From assembly GCA_025345505.1 (NCBI GenBank), contig JANVCC010000130.1:7155745-7219744 (forward strand): DNA of 64,000 bases, read 5' to 3'. This document shows positions 11,587-24,560 of this stretch, piece by piece. The DNA comes from Todiramphus chloris collaris. Its lineage: Eukaryota > Chordata > Aves > Coraciiformes > Alcedinidae. The notes below the pieces were generated by a model, which did no database searches, was not told where the DNA came from, and saw only the letters and a list, made by a program, of their open reading frames with translations. A program made the translations under genes and the position numbers. How positions within the stretch are numbered: the first letter of the stretch is position 1; the number at the start of each line of letters is the position of its first letter.

Positions 11587-14500
11587 GCAGCATTTAGTGC
11601 TGACAAATTCCAAACAGTCTGTCAAGGATTTTCAGCAGGTCTCTGTTTTGCCTCCAAATAGCAATAATTTCCAGCCATCACTGCTACTTTCCTAGTTAGA
11701 TGATTGACTTCTGAAGCTGGAGAAAAAAAATCCAAGAAAACTCTCTTGGATATCCTCGTAACTCTGTGTGTGTGTAATCTTTAATCTTCCTCTTGTGGCA
11801 AAATTTCTGGGGAGTTGAATGGCTGTTGCTTGTCTTTAATAAAAATACACAGAGTAAGGTCATCTCTAACACGGCACGCCACTGGTGATGCTCTTGTGCA
11901 CCTTAATATTGACAAACAGTTTTGATCACTGTAGTGCTCCAGGGGATGGATCTGAGCAGAGCACTAATGGGTAACCTGTCAGCTATATGTAGTGGTGCCA
12001 CGGTACGTAACAGGGCTCTTTCTGGTATGGGTATTCAGTGATGTGCTTGCTGGAGAGCCCTGGGTCAGCAGTGGAGCAGTGCTGGGATTAGGTGATGCCC
12101 AGCATCCAGCTCTTAACATGCCAGTGCACAGGAACTTTCTGGCTTCTGGGCGGGCTGCTAGTGGGCTTTGTGGCCATATTGAGCAAAGAGGTTTTGGCCC
12201 GGCTTAGTGCTGCTAAGATGGAGAGAAGTTGGCAGGTAGGAGGAATTGCACAAGTCATTCAAACTCAGCAATGCCATTGAGGCTTAAAGTTGCTCAGAAG
12301 ATACGTGAGCACAGAACACCTCAACAGGAATTAATAGGTCACCTTCACACAAGCTTATTGGGAGCCAGTAGAGACCACAGAGGACTGGTTGGGTACGCTG
12401 CCTCTGCACAGTGCCACCATGGCATGCTAGTCCCCGTTTCTGACAGGCTGATGGTGTTCTCCTGCGGGGAACAGACTTCTGCAGTCAGGCCTTGGGGTGA
12501 TGGATGCCAGGGAAGCTGGAACAAGGTCCTTTGCAGAGGGAAGAGAGGTCACAATCTTTTCTCTGAAGCCAGATTAAAACAAAAGGACAAGTCTTGGCTA
12601 CGGCAAGTTTGTGGACACCGTGGAGAAACCCAAGACCTCATAACTCCTTCAAGGCATGTGCCCACAATGTGGGGATCACATTTAGTCATAAGTGCAATTA
12701 TAAATTCCTTCATCTCTTGTAGCCCTATGAGTGGCACTACCAGAAGTCTCCCTCCCCATCGAAGACCCCCTCTGCATTCGCTCAACATCAGAATACGTAT
12801 GTATTTTGCAAGTGGGGATAAGAAACACCTTGCAAACCCCATTTTAAAATAGCTGCACCACCTGACAAGGACACTTGAAGCCCGGACACAAGCGTAGCCC
12901 ATCGGTGGTGACAATACTTCTCTTGCAGTGTCATTTTCTCATTGCTTATCTGAGGCTGTGAGCACCTGGTTGATGGAAGTGCACCTTCCAAACGCGTGTG
13001 CTGCCTGAAAGCACCTGCAAGTCAGAAGGGACAGGAGATGCTGTTAGCGAGCCGTGTGTGTGAGGGTACAGGTGGAAGGGTATATATGTATGTATGTAGA
13101 TGTGTGGCTCCTTCCACGTTTGCAAGCCTGTGTAAGAGTGTGCACACGTGTTTGTGTGGGGCTTCATCCCCTTTGTCTACAGAAGGCAACGTGGGCCTGA
13201 TTCTCTGTAGAGCTATTGCACTGTTCTCTCAGCAAATTGCATTTGTACCAGGGCTCTTTTCTGCTGCGGGGAATGAAGAAAGGAGATTTATTATCAATAT
13301 AAATTAGGCTTTCTGTGTGTTTGTGAGCTGTCGCAGCCTGTACAGGAGGAAATACAAACAAGGTGAATGTTGGGTGTTTATGTGGAGCGATGCTGTGACA
13401 GCGTATGTGTTGGCAGGAGTGCTGTCTGCAGGCTCTGCGTAAGGGGTTGTGTCACTGGTGTGAGCATGGAAGGCTGTAAATCTCAGTGTGTTCAGGAGGG
13501 GACACTACCACTCTGACTGTAAAAGGCAGGGAGAGATTTTCTTTTTGAAGCAGTGTGACACTTTCCAGGCTGAACAAAGGGGTTACTAGAAATCCAAGCT
13601 TGAGAAAAGTATCATCCAAGGCATTTTGATTGGGAGTGACTCGTAATCCACTTCCAGCATATTATGTCCATCCTGACCCCAGAATGGCTGACATCTTTTA
13701 CCCATCTCTCCCAGTGCCAGGTTTTGGTGGCCTTACTAGATCAGTTCTTGGGTATCTCTGCAGCTCTACTAATCTGTCTCAGGTCTGTCCTCCTGTATCC
13801 TCAATTATTTCAGTTTTCACTTGGTCCTGTGTGATGTAGCTGAGGTCCATATGCATATGAGAGAGCCCCTGGGGAATGTGTATCCATTCAGATGTGTTTA
13901 CCATATCACTCAAAATGTATCTAATGTAGGTGAAACCACCTCAGTGTGCCTGTGGGTAGGTGCCCGAATCCTGGTTTTGTTCTTGCTCAACTGCAAACTC
14001 AAGCTACAGACTGTGGATTCCCCTCTTTAGAATTGGGCTTGGTTTAAAAGTTATTTTGTTTTCCTCCAAAATCATTGCTGTTTCCCAGAGGAGCACTTGA
14101 GCTATTATCAATCCCTGCGTTTCCTCTCAGCCAGGAAGGGTTTAAGGGGTTTCAGGAAGAGGATGCTTTACAAGAAGATGTCTGCTTTCCCTTGCTATGC
14201 CCTGTTGCAAACAGACACCAAGACTCCTGCCGAAAAGCCACTGCATGTAGAAAATGCAAGGGAATGTGTAAGGGAAGAAGAAGATAGAATGTGAGTGAAT
14301 GGCATGATAGGGCAAGATTTCAGGTGGGAATGCCTGATGCTCTTGATACCAGACGCAATAAAACAGATGCTTGTGGCAGCACTCAGGGTGAGGTAGAAAA
14401 AGTGTTTATATGACTTGGCATCACTGGAGCAAGCTGCAGGTTACAGTTTTTGTTTGGGTGTCTTGGAGTTGGTACTCCTGTCTGTCTAACCCTCTTCTTA

Positions 14501-17500
14501 TTGCAGGGCTTGTGAAGGGAATGGGACTTTTACACTCCTGTGTTTTGTGTCCTTTCTCTTGTCCCCAGCAGCCTCTTCCCTTCTGCCACCCACTCCCCAG
14601 CACCATCGAGTTATGTTTGTTTGTGCTTGGTTGAAGATGACCATCCCACATGGGGTATTCATGGCTGAGGATGTAGTGCCAAGTGGGAGCTAAATGCTGC
14701 ATGGCAAACGTCCTGACCTATGGGCCAGGGAGTGTGGGGGGCACTGCGGTTACCCTGGGGCTTGGGCTGAGCCTTAGGGGGCTGGCAGACCTGTTGGGGA
14801 GGAATAGCCCAGTCACATAGGTAAAACAGCTTGTGGTTACTGTGAAATGCTTCCTGGAAAGGCACATACCGGGAGTTACGTGGCTAACCGAGGAGAGGGA
14901 AATGGGAGTCTCTCCTGGTGATCTCAGCCCTCCTGGCTTGCCTGGTGGTGTCATGGTGAGGGCTGCGGGGGACAGGTGCCCCCCATCCCCTGCCTGGGAT
15001 GTCTGGGTGGTTGGACTGCCCAGTCTGTGGGGCACTCATCCCCTTTTCATTTGGAGGTAGCAACCCTGCAACACACAAGAGCTGTGAAATCCAGCCCTGT
15101 GTTGGGACAGGCTGCGCTTAAGCCCCGTGAAAGCCCTAATTTGAAAGCTTAAAGGGAAGTGAAGAGTGGCACCGAGTGCTGTGGTTGAGCTTCACCCTTC
15201 CTGAGTTGTGACAGCCCGCCAGGAGGGGAACCGAGGGGTAGGACAGCCTCTGCCTTCCCAGCAGGGCCAGGAACCTCCAGCTGAATTTCTTGATCCCAAT
15301 AGAAGTATTGGATTTGGTCGGGTTTTAAAGGTTTTATACTGTGAATGTGATTTGATTAATTGTGGCTGGTGGCTCTGACCTCAGTGGTTTTCACTGGATG
15401 CCCAAAGAAATTGTTGCAGTGATGGGCCTGTTCTGCCTCCAGCTCAGCTGGTCTCCATACATCTGGTTACATATGTTCATCCCTATAGCTCTGCCCCAGA
15501 TAACTGCTCTCCATCTCCCCAGCCTGGTAACTGCTTCTCCTTGGGGCAGCCGGCTCAGCTAGTGGCTGGTAGCAGATACCACCACCCCTGTGCCAGGCTC
15601 CTAAAGGCCACATAGCTGTTGTGGTGGACCTCTGTCAGGGGAGCCCCCCAGCTTCTCTCTCATGCCTGCGTCCCCTCCTCCCCACATTTGCTCTCTGCAG
15701 AGGGACTCCTTTCATCTGGTGCCCGTCGGGAGGATGCCCAGCTCCCTGCACTGCTGGAGTGACTGCACTGCCCAGGACACAGGTAGTCACAGCAGGCTGA
15801 GGCTCACCATTTCTTCCTTTTTCTTTGTGACTGTGATCCTTGTTTATTTATTTGTGACAACTACTGTTGCATTCACTCAGGGCCACTTCAGCGTTGGATT
15901 CTTTCATTTATTTCAGAGTCCCCATCACTGCTTAAGACACAGGCTGTAGTTTTAGGAAAGACACAGAGTGTGAGATGCTACACCTGGGCTTGGGAGGGGG
16001 ATTTTCGCGAGGGGCAGATCTGCGTTCAGGTAGCTTCTGAAGATGGACCTCCTGTATTTGTTGGGAAACACACAATGTGCACCTATGTGCCCACACAGAG
16101 CCATGTCTGCGGATGTCCCTGGGAGCATCCTGTGGCATCCCGCCCACCTTCCTCCCCCAGTTGGGTCTGTGGGACTTTGGCCAGTACTGGAGAAAAGATC
16201 ATGGTGTTTATCAACCTTTACAAGAAAACAGATGTTTTTTAAGCCAAAGCTAAGATTGTAGCACATGCTGGAGTCTGGAAGGTAACTGTAAATCCTAGGT
16301 CTCATTTGCACAAATACATTTGGTTCCAATCCTAAGGGCATTTTTCCTTCCCTTGCCTATACCTTCATTTCAGAAACGTGTAAATTTAGTTTGGATTCAG
16401 TTTTTCAAAACACCACAAAGTGTCTGGGGGTGGGGGGCTTTTAAGTTACATTTGGCACAGAGGGGATAGGAAGGATTCTGGACGTTCCAGGGGGTAGGAG
16501 TCTGCGGGTGTTTGTCGCTTGTGCACTGTCAGTAGGGAACACACAAGAGACTGGCCACACCAGAAATGCAGTAATGGCATTTGCAGCCTCTTACTTCTAG
16601 GTCTGCTGCTCAGACCTCTCAGCTTTCTTCTGGCCCAACATATGAGACCCCCCACACTGGGTCATATTTCAAGCGTGAACCTTACTCATAGGGTCATCTG
16701 GTGGATAACTGTCTTGTCACGGGAAGGGGGACAGGCCCTGTGGCAAGGTTGCCACAGAAGTGGGAGGTGATGCTGGCCCGTTAGGTTCCTTGCAGGGCAG
16801 AAACCTGCAAGATGTCCCTGCGTCTCTGAAGAGGCCGTCCTTTTTACAGCAGGGTCTGTGGAGAAAAGAAAAGGAACTTGGTTTCTGCCCTGAAGACATG
16901 GGAGGTACAGACCTACCTGAGAGCTGAGGAGGAAGCTGTGGCAGCGATTCCCAGATTCGCTGGCAGGTCAGCAGTGACAACATGTTTATATCGTTGGAGG
17001 CCTTACCCACAGCAGAGGTTTTGTTCACATTTACTGGCTACTTACTAGATCTCAAAATCATTACAGAGCGACAAAGCAGCTAAATTATCCTGCGAGGCAG
17101 GGTCGAGGCTGAGCTACCCTGCTGTGACTCCTTCCAGGAGGCAGAAGAACTCTGCTGAGAAGGGTGCGTGGTGGGAGCTCTGCACTGATGCAGGTCATGC
17201 TGTGTGTGCTTGGTGCTCTGCTTCCAGAGCTGACAATTCAGCATCTTTCACCTGCACTCACTTTCTAGGAGTGATAAACCCAAGAAGAGTTGGAAGCTTG
17301 TCCACGCAGAGACTGGCTGCTGGAGGAACACCCTCCATCGCTGCTCTTACTGTCAGCAGAGGAGAGGGAAAGGTTTCTGTCCCCTCCTGCCTTTCAGCCA
17401 GGAGGAATACCTGTGCTTGGGGGCTTCCTGCCATGCTCTCTTACCATGCTGATGGGTTTCATGACACTACTTTTAGCACCTGAGGATAGGTGCAAAAAGG

Positions 17501-17599
17501 GAGGAGGTGAAGGAGGAGGAGGTGCAAGTGTTGGTGGTGTGAGTTAATACAAGACCCAGTGGGAAGCAGAGGCAGGCAGTATTATTTCAGTGGTTTGAG

Positions 17600-17880
17600 C
17601 CAAAACTTTCTCTCTCTCTCTCATTAAATTACAACTAATGCAAGTAGCATTGTGAAGGAGGAATTTGGGAACTGTTGTTCATCATCCAATCGCTTGTAAC
17701 GAATGTGCTGCTCAGTGCCATAGCCCATAGCCTAGCTGAGAAGTAATTCACTTGGTATTTGCAGGCATGACATGCATGCCAGAAGAATTCCACTGTTAGC
17801 ATTATTCCAACATTAGCAAGGGGATATGAAAATAAATGATGAGCTATTGTTTTTCATTATTAAGTCCAGGCTTTTCACTC
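17600..17880. promoter_or_regulatory. Candidate conserved non-coding segment
   Basis: AT-rich block starting after a TC run, with CATTAAATTACAACTAATG, CATCCAATCG (CCAAT core), AGTAATTCACTTGG and a GGCATGACATGCATGCC palindromic cluster at 17764-17780. Composition and motif density resemble developmental non-coding elements. No conservation data are available here. Confidence 0.22.
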
Positions 17881-18250
17881 ATTTGTCTTTTTCCCTTCCT
17901 CTGTGGAGGGAAGGACCACTCCATTCCTTTTGCTTTTGGAGCAGGCGGGTTGTGTCCTTGCTCATCCCAGCTCCCCTGTCCCCCTTCCAGACCTGCACAC
18001 TTCTGCTTCTCCCTCTGCCTGTCTCCTCCTGGGTTTGGAGATCAGCCACAGCGGTCCTTCACATTGCTGTAGGATACCACCACAGAATAATATGATGTCG
18101 TAGGGGACCTCAGCATTTTGTTATGGGTCTACAAATCTGTTTTGCCCTCACCATCCCCCCTAGGGGACCAAATCCTGCTCTTCATGGCTGCACTGGCAGG
18201 CTGGTGGTGGGTTTGGTACTTTGAGTTTATCTGCAAGCCGTAAGTGACTC

Positions 18251-18304
18251 TTCTTTTTTTTTTGTTTGTTTTTTTGTTTAGTTTGGTTTTGATTTTTTTT
18301 TTAA
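18251..18304. repeat. T-rich low-complexity tract
   Basis: Runs of T interrupted by single G/A bases (TTTGTTTG pattern), about 54 bases. Confidence 0.9.
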
Positions 18305-20315
18305 ATAATGGAAGAGGGAAAGCTCTTGAGGCAGCTGTCAAACTGGATGTGCAGGAGCAGAGCCAAGCAGCCTCTGCCAGGGTCTGCTGGCAGTGACCAG
18401 CACTTAAAAGAAGTCCACAGGGCAAACAAGAGGGATCTGCAACTTATGGTTGTGAGGGGCATCCCTGTCCCTTCCAGTGAGCTTTCCTGTGTTTTCTGCA
18501 GAGCTTTATAAATATGAAGGAGTTAAATATTGCAGGGGAATAAGATAGTTAAGCATTATTTATCCCTACTTTCTACTGAGGGTGACCAACGGAGGATGTG
18601 TAGCAGTTTCAGAGATGACCTCTGCTTCTATGAGCTGGTTCATGGAGCTAGTTTAAGCTGACATGTAAACACCTACCTGTGCAAAATAAAAGACTTCTTT
18701 GGAAGATTGAGCTTAAATATCCCTATGAAATCCCCAGACTGAGTCAGGACCAGTGCTGTACAGGATTCCTGCTCTCTTAATCTTACTCTTAATCAACTAA
18801 CCCAGGCAGTCTTTCATGTCATTGAGTTGCTGCTCACTCCAGTGGCCCCAGCCCATGTTGGCTGTTCAGCAGAAGGCCTGACTGAGCTGAAGGCAGATGG
18901 CAGGGTAAGAGCTTGTGCTGATCCTACTACTATTAACTCCACCACTCCGCTACACAGCAAGCTGCTCCCTTTGAACATCAGCAGAACCATTTTTAAAAGC
19001 CCTGCGGCCCAGCCTTGTGTGACAGAATAGCTCATTTTGTCAGGGAAAAAGGTACCTTGGAAAACTTTTGAGTGTAAGCTATCAAGTGTAACCTCAAGAC
19101 GCTGGACAAAGCAGCTCTGGGCTTTGTGGAAAAAGCAGCAGCCAGCTGCGGGTGTCGCGTTCCCACCTGAGAGGGGACACATGAAAGCCATTGCTTTTTC
19201 CCCCTGTTCTCTTTATTCATCTCTCACAGGAGCAGCATATGCACTGGAGTGTTCTGTGACGTTGCTTTGCACATAATCACTATTATGAAATCCAAATCTG
19301 CTGGGTCGCTGTACTTGTCCTGTCCCGCAGTGTGCTGCCAGCATACCTCGGCACCCAGCAACCTGCAGTACGTTGTGGTTAGCTCAGCGTAGTCCTGACC
19401 TGTGGGTCTCCTAAAATGTCTCAGGCCAGGTAGCTCCTTCTCACCCACTGCCAGTACTTGCTGCGCTACACACACATGAGCAGCGTACAGCCTGTAGCAC
19501 CCATAGCGTGTGCGGCGCTTGACAGTTCCCTTCAGGGCAATTGCAATGTCCCGTGTCTTGGAAACGGGAGAGACTGTGTCCCTCTGCCTGAGCTCCTCCA
19601 CACAGCTCTCTCGCAGCCCTCCTGGTGGTTGCCAAGGTCCTTCCCAACAGGAAGCGATACCTGCGCTTGATTCTTGTCAGATTTTGCAGTGTGCATAAAT
19701 GGGGTGGTGGTGACACTGGGCGTGAAGCCATCAACTCATATTTACTTGTGATCTAAGAAAGTGATTTCAGTTCAGACCTCAAAGGGCAAGCTGCTGTGTG
19801 ATTTAAAGCTGTGCTACTAGCAGAAGCATATGACCTCATGATATGAAAAAGCAGGAGGAGATTAGCAAAGAAGTAATCTTCTAAGGTACACAAATGTCCA
19901 TGGGGGAAAAAAAAAAGAAATATCTTGTTAGAAGAGTCAGTTTGTCTGTGTAAGAGAAGGTTAGGGAAATGACTAATTTGCTGGTTCTGTTACACATGCA
20001 GTTTGATTCAGTTGTTCCTTCTTTGATTCAGACCCCCTCCTTCGCTTTCTGTACCCCCTACCTCGCCTTGGCTTTTTCTGTCTTTTAAGAGAGGGGAGGG
20101 TGGAAGGGCTCAGTGAGGAAGGAGTTAAGGGAATGAATGCTCTGTGGGGATTATAAAACAGCCAGGCACTTGGAAACAGTTAAGAAGAGAGAAACAGATC
20201 TGCCAGGAGGGAGTGTGGCACCAGAGCCGGTGGTTTATTTTCATGCCTCCCTACACAGCGATGCAGAAGGCTCTCCTACAATGGGGACGGAGGTAACAGC
20301 GGGGGGAGCAGGGTT

Positions 20316-20335
20316 GGGGGGGGGGGGGGGGGGGG
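20316..20335. repeat. G20 homopolymer
   Basis: Twenty consecutive G, preceded by GGGGGGAGCAGGGTT. The sense-strand intron RNA could form G-quadruplex structures. The exact length in an assembly is uncertain. Confidence 0.95.
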
Positions 20336-21949
20336 CAGCAAGGTTAAACAGGACTTCCCCAGCACCAAGCCGGCAAGCCTTCCCACTGATCCACACTGAC
20401 ATCCTCTGTTCTGCATGCGGGTCATTCCCATTAAGGGTGGCAAGAGGTAGCACCTATTGTAGCCTGAGCGTATGGGTTTGCCCTGAGGTCAAGGTGTCCT
20501 CTCTGCATGTTGGACGTAGGGGTGAGTGGCCTGTGCACTCTTGGCTTTGCCATTGAAAGGTGAATGCAACAAACTCGCTGTCTGCTCCAGCGCGGTGCCA
20601 AGAGCGGAGTGTGGGCAGGTCTGTGGGTATGTCTACGTGAGCGTGAGTTGCATCCGCGGTCCCCCGTGAGCGTGGCTGTGGGTAGATATCTTGTGCAAGC
20701 CCACCTGGCCAGGAGGAGCCTTCCGTCATGCTCTGATGAGGTGGCCTTGAATCACAAGGAGCTGTGTTTTAACTCACCCCGCATTCGTGCCTCAGAAGCC
20801 CATCTGATACCTTCTGCATGCTGTGTTGGCACCAAGTGCATCGATGAGGGCAGAAACTCTAAATCCCAGGAAGGAAAGGCTAATAATGCAGGCACCTGGA
20901 GGCAATGTGACCTGAGAGACCTTGAAGAGAAGCCAGGTTGCTTCAGGCTTCCCCCATTGTGTTCTCCACATGCTCCTTCTCGGAGCTGTAGCTAACTGCA
21001 TCCCAGTTTGTGGGACACTGCTACTGTGATGGCCAGTTAAGAAATAACCTGAATGCAGAGCCTTCCACCCCCTTCTGGATTTTCATCTCTGTGCATAAAG
21101 ATTTGTGGCGTTTGCAGCCGCACGGCAGCGGGAGCGTATGGGGCAGTGACCACAGGGGAGTGCTGCACATGTGCAACACGGAGACCCGTTTTTCTTGGGG
21201 AAAAAAACAGATGCAACTGTTGGAGCCAAAGTGTGTGGAGAGAAGGGTTAGTCACTCTGCAAGTGTCAGAGCCTTGTGGAGGAAATAGCAGGAGTTTGCT
21301 GACTAATGCTGATGATGTTCAAGGAGTAAATGAGAAATACAGAGGGAAAACCCTCTGTTTCTGAATTTGGAAGGGGGGGGGGGGGAAGAAAAAAAAAAAG
21401 AAAGGAGGATGTATGGAGTCACTAATCAGCCCCCAAAGTCTCTGACCTATATCTCCCTCCTTTCCCTGGAGCCATTCTTGAAATGAAAAATTAATAGAGA
21501 ACAACCAGGTTTTACCTCCTGGGTACCCTTTCAGGCTGCCATGTACTGCAGACTGAGACCAGCAGATAGGACTTTGGTATCCCTCAGCACGATCCAGAAA
21601 GCAGGGTGGTCTCAGTCCAGCGCATTATGAGGACATCCAGAGAGACTGAAAGCGAGAAGGTAATCTCTTCTCTGGGAATGACAGTCTCAGGCTTCAGGTG
21701 GTTGGGAAAAGGATGCTGAGCTGACACACTAGGTTAAAGTAAACCAGCGAAGAAGGTTAGTCCTTGAAGCTACATTAACTTTATCAGGGGAAATAGAGGT
21801 GAGAAGGCAAAAAAAAAAAGTATGTCAGGTCATTAGCCCTCTGAAGGCCAAGTTCATTGTATCTACAGAATATTCCTCCCCCTCTTCCCATTTTTATTTT
21901 TTTAATGAGGGTTGAGAATCCTTATTTAAGAAGCTAAAACCTAGGGTTG
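20336..21949 (+). other. Intron 1 stretch, no gene recognised
   Basis: Open frames up to 143 codons (20564-20995) without recognisable domains. It includes a G13/A-rich run at 21373-21399. Confidence 0.6.
21373..21399. repeat. G13 followed by A-rich run
   Basis: Thirteen G, then AAGAAAAAAAAAAA: a purine-only low-complexity tract. Confidence 0.93.
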
Positions 21950-22100
21950 TGGGTCAGGAGGTTTCACTTCCCAATCCTGCTGTTGCCTTGTTCTTTAAGC
22001 ATAAGGAAGTCACTTTACTTTCTTCTGGCTCTCTATAGGATATGGATTGTCATACCCTTTGCAAGGTGTTTTCAAACATGTAGATAAAAGAAGGGCTACA
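21945..22100 (+). mobile_element. MIR-like SINE relic (weak)
   Basis: The order GGGTCAGGAGGTTTCACTTCC, AATCCTGCTGTTGCC, then AAGGAAGTCACTTTACTTTCTTC follows the MIR core ('...GGCAAGTCACTTAACCTCTC...'). Divergence is high and the edges are uncertain. This is recognition by eye, not alignment. Confidence 0.45.
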
Positions 22101-24400
22101 TTTTCCAAAGTGACCAGGGCCTGGACATCAAAACAACAGCTGTGTGCAGTGCAGTAGGAGGCAGGCTGATGCTGGGGAGTTTTCTGCCTGCACTGGAATA
22201 GGCTCTGCTCCCATGCAGCACACCCACAGCTTTGGACACTGCTGGATTCACCCTCCCACGTGGCATGGGAGGGATGGGACCACATGGCTGTGGTGCGCCA
22301 TGATAAGAGGTGCTGTCACCCACCATCATAGCAGGGCTAGGCTAGCTTTGAGGAGATCCAAGCATACATGAAAATCTGGTCCTTTACCATCAACTTGTGC
22401 TGGATGACCTCACCTTAGATGTGCAAGACCACTAGCTGTATTTAATATATAGGTCTGGATGCATCATGTTGTCTTTGTTGTGCTCCTTAGATGTTTGCAA
22501 GATACCTCACTCACTGCTATCTTTTGGCATAAATATCTTCCGTGGCCCTGAAGGGACACAGGCTGAACCATCCAGGCTGTCTCTGCATGGACTTCTGCCT
22601 CTCCAGTATTAGGATGCCTTATGCAGCTTGAGAAACTAGGTTATATAGCAGCTTTAATGGGGCTTTTTCCAGACACTGATTGACCTGATTCTTCAGACCA
22701 GCTGTTTTATTTATTAAGCAAAATAGGAGAAAAAGAATGCATCTCCTACATAATTTGATTCATTGTGGAGAATGTTTATTCTTCTTTTTTTTATGATTTT
22801 TTTTTTTTTTTCATAAATTGATGTGGAGCTCTTACTTCATATTGATTTTGGAGATATTAATTTATACATGAGGAATTAGGAAGATTTGCCTCTTCATCTA
22901 ATCCTGTTTCTAGAGAGAGATTTACTTAATGTGCAGTGTAATTTGTATAATGTGCAACTTTGTATGTAGAATGTACCCAGATCCAGTAGAAACAGTGGGT
23001 ATAATAAAAGAGAGCAGTGTAGTGCAGTGCTGTAAATCCCTCTGTAATTAAAAATACTAAATTAGTCAATGTTAGTGCAGTCAGGAGACACGCTAGCTGA
23101 AAAGCAGGGATATATGGCAGGAGTTTTCAGTGCAAGACAGAGAAACTGGGTCTGTATTCGTCTCTGTGTGTGTGGTATATGTCTAGGGGAGGGAAAGTTT
23201 ATAATATCATTTGCCAGGAATCCAGCTTGGGTGGCTAAAAGGAATCACCGGGAGTTATCCCAGGGTTGTCCTTGGACGTTCACAAGGTGATGGAGGAACC
23301 AGTTCTCCTGCCAGCTCTCACATTGTCTCACTCTGTTTTTCCCCCTGAGTCCTGCATGTGCATGGTGGGCAGTTGCAAGGCTGGATTTTACGCTTCTACA
23401 AAAGTGTCCCTAAAAATGCTTTATTGCTCTGAAGAAGGCTGGCACCAGTGATTGCTTGATTTATTCTTCTCCACCCCTATCTTTCTTTTTGTCTGTCTGT
23501 CTTTCTTTGTGTGTTAACACAGATAAATCAGTGCCTGAAGTTTTCAGATGGCCTTTTTTCAGGTTTTTACGAATCTCCCTGTATATAATCAGAGGAAGGA
23601 TCAGTTTATACCAATGTAAGATGCATTGCCTCTGAGTACTGTCCATCTGCCTGTCCTATATCCAGCTTATGAGCAGTACTGCCTGCAGTGCCTGACACTT
23701 AACTTGCTTTCTCTTTCTGAGAGAACAGGAGGAAAGGTGGGGCTTATGCGCTAAGCAAAAATTTCTATTTGGAATTGAGTCACAAGGCTGTTGTTCATTG
23801 AGATTAATAATAAATTAATCCTGTTTATTTGAACAGGACTAGGATATGAAATAGTGCTTTAGTTACATCTTGCATTTAAGTTTGACTTGATTTTGGTAGC
23901 ATAACATCTGACCTGTGTGGTTTCTTCAACATCTGGATAATATCACCCAAGAGAAAGAAGAGTGTATGTCATGGCAATGACCTGCCATTGAGGCCATCCA
24001 ACAGCTTCCACATTTTAAGACCCCATTTTATGGTTGTTCATAACTTTACCAAACTTAAACTCCCTGGGCACGAGTTTTCCATCCCAGCTACCTGCCTCAG
24101 AATTTGTATTTAGAAAACAGCTCTTTGATACCTCTAGTGAGTGTTTTGATGCATGTGAAATACAACAAATATACAAAGGAATGAGAAAGCAAGCCCCCGC
24201 CTTAACAACCCAATAGAATTTGCATGGCATGTATGTCAGAAGCACCACTTCTGCTGTCTCCAAGATCATCAGGCCAAACCTGGCCAAGTTTTAAGCCTTA
24301 AAAAAACCCAGTTGTCACCACATCCTCAGCAGACAAAACAAGTCTTTGTTGGATTTGGACCTAAAAGTTTCAATTTGGCATTTAAAATTAGTGGAAGCCT
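22101..24400 (+). other. Intron 1 stretch, AT-rich in the middle
   Basis: No gene recognised. The 22680-23070 part is notably AT-rich with several ATTA/TAAT motifs. A T-rich run lies at 22782-22811. Confidence 0.6.
22680..23070. promoter_or_regulatory. AT-rich candidate conserved non-coding segment
   Basis: About 390 bases with sharply lower GC than their surroundings and repeated ATTA/TAAT, TTATTAAG and GATATTAATTTATAC motifs. It includes an imperfect T-run. It could be an ultraconserved-type element or simply an AT-rich island. Confidence 0.22.
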
Positions 24401-24560
24401 TTGACATTAATCTATCTCTCCGTGCCTCAGTTCCCTGCCCATGACATACAGATAATACAGTGTCTTACTTTATGAGGGCATTGTGATTGTGTTTGTGAAA
24501 CATTCAGTTACTCTAATAATGCATACTGTAGGAAAGCCCATGAGTAAATTACTAATCCTG
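24401..24560 (+). mobile_element. MIR-like SINE relic
   Basis: CTCTCCGTGCCTCAGTTCCC, then ACAGATAATACAGTGTCTTAC, then TGAGGGCATTGTGATTGTG follow the MIR pattern CTCTGTGCCTCAGTTTCC...AATAATA...CTACCTCATAGGGTTGTTGTGAGG. Edges are approximate. Confidence 0.55.

Larger units (their letters stand above)
11587..20315 (+). other. Intron 1 stretch, no gene recognised
   Basis: About 8.7 kb of intron-like DNA. The longest open frame is 207 codons (12229-12852, plus strand), with no recognisable domain. Minor repeats: TATG-type at 13081-13098, a TC run at 17609-17622, and T-rich DNA at 18251-18304. A motif-dense segment at 17600-17880 is listed separately. CpGs are somewhat retained at 19300-19600. Confidence 0.6.

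Noticed and set aside
17764..17780. p53 response element
   Set aside because: CATG cores are spaced 5 and 9 bases rather than 10, and flanking purine/pyrimidine positions do not fit two full half-sites.
18075..18110. Possible third CR1 3' stub (CACAGAATAATATGATG ... GGGGACCTCAG)
   Set aside because: Only a faint resemblance over about 30 bases, without the GGAAGGGACC core.
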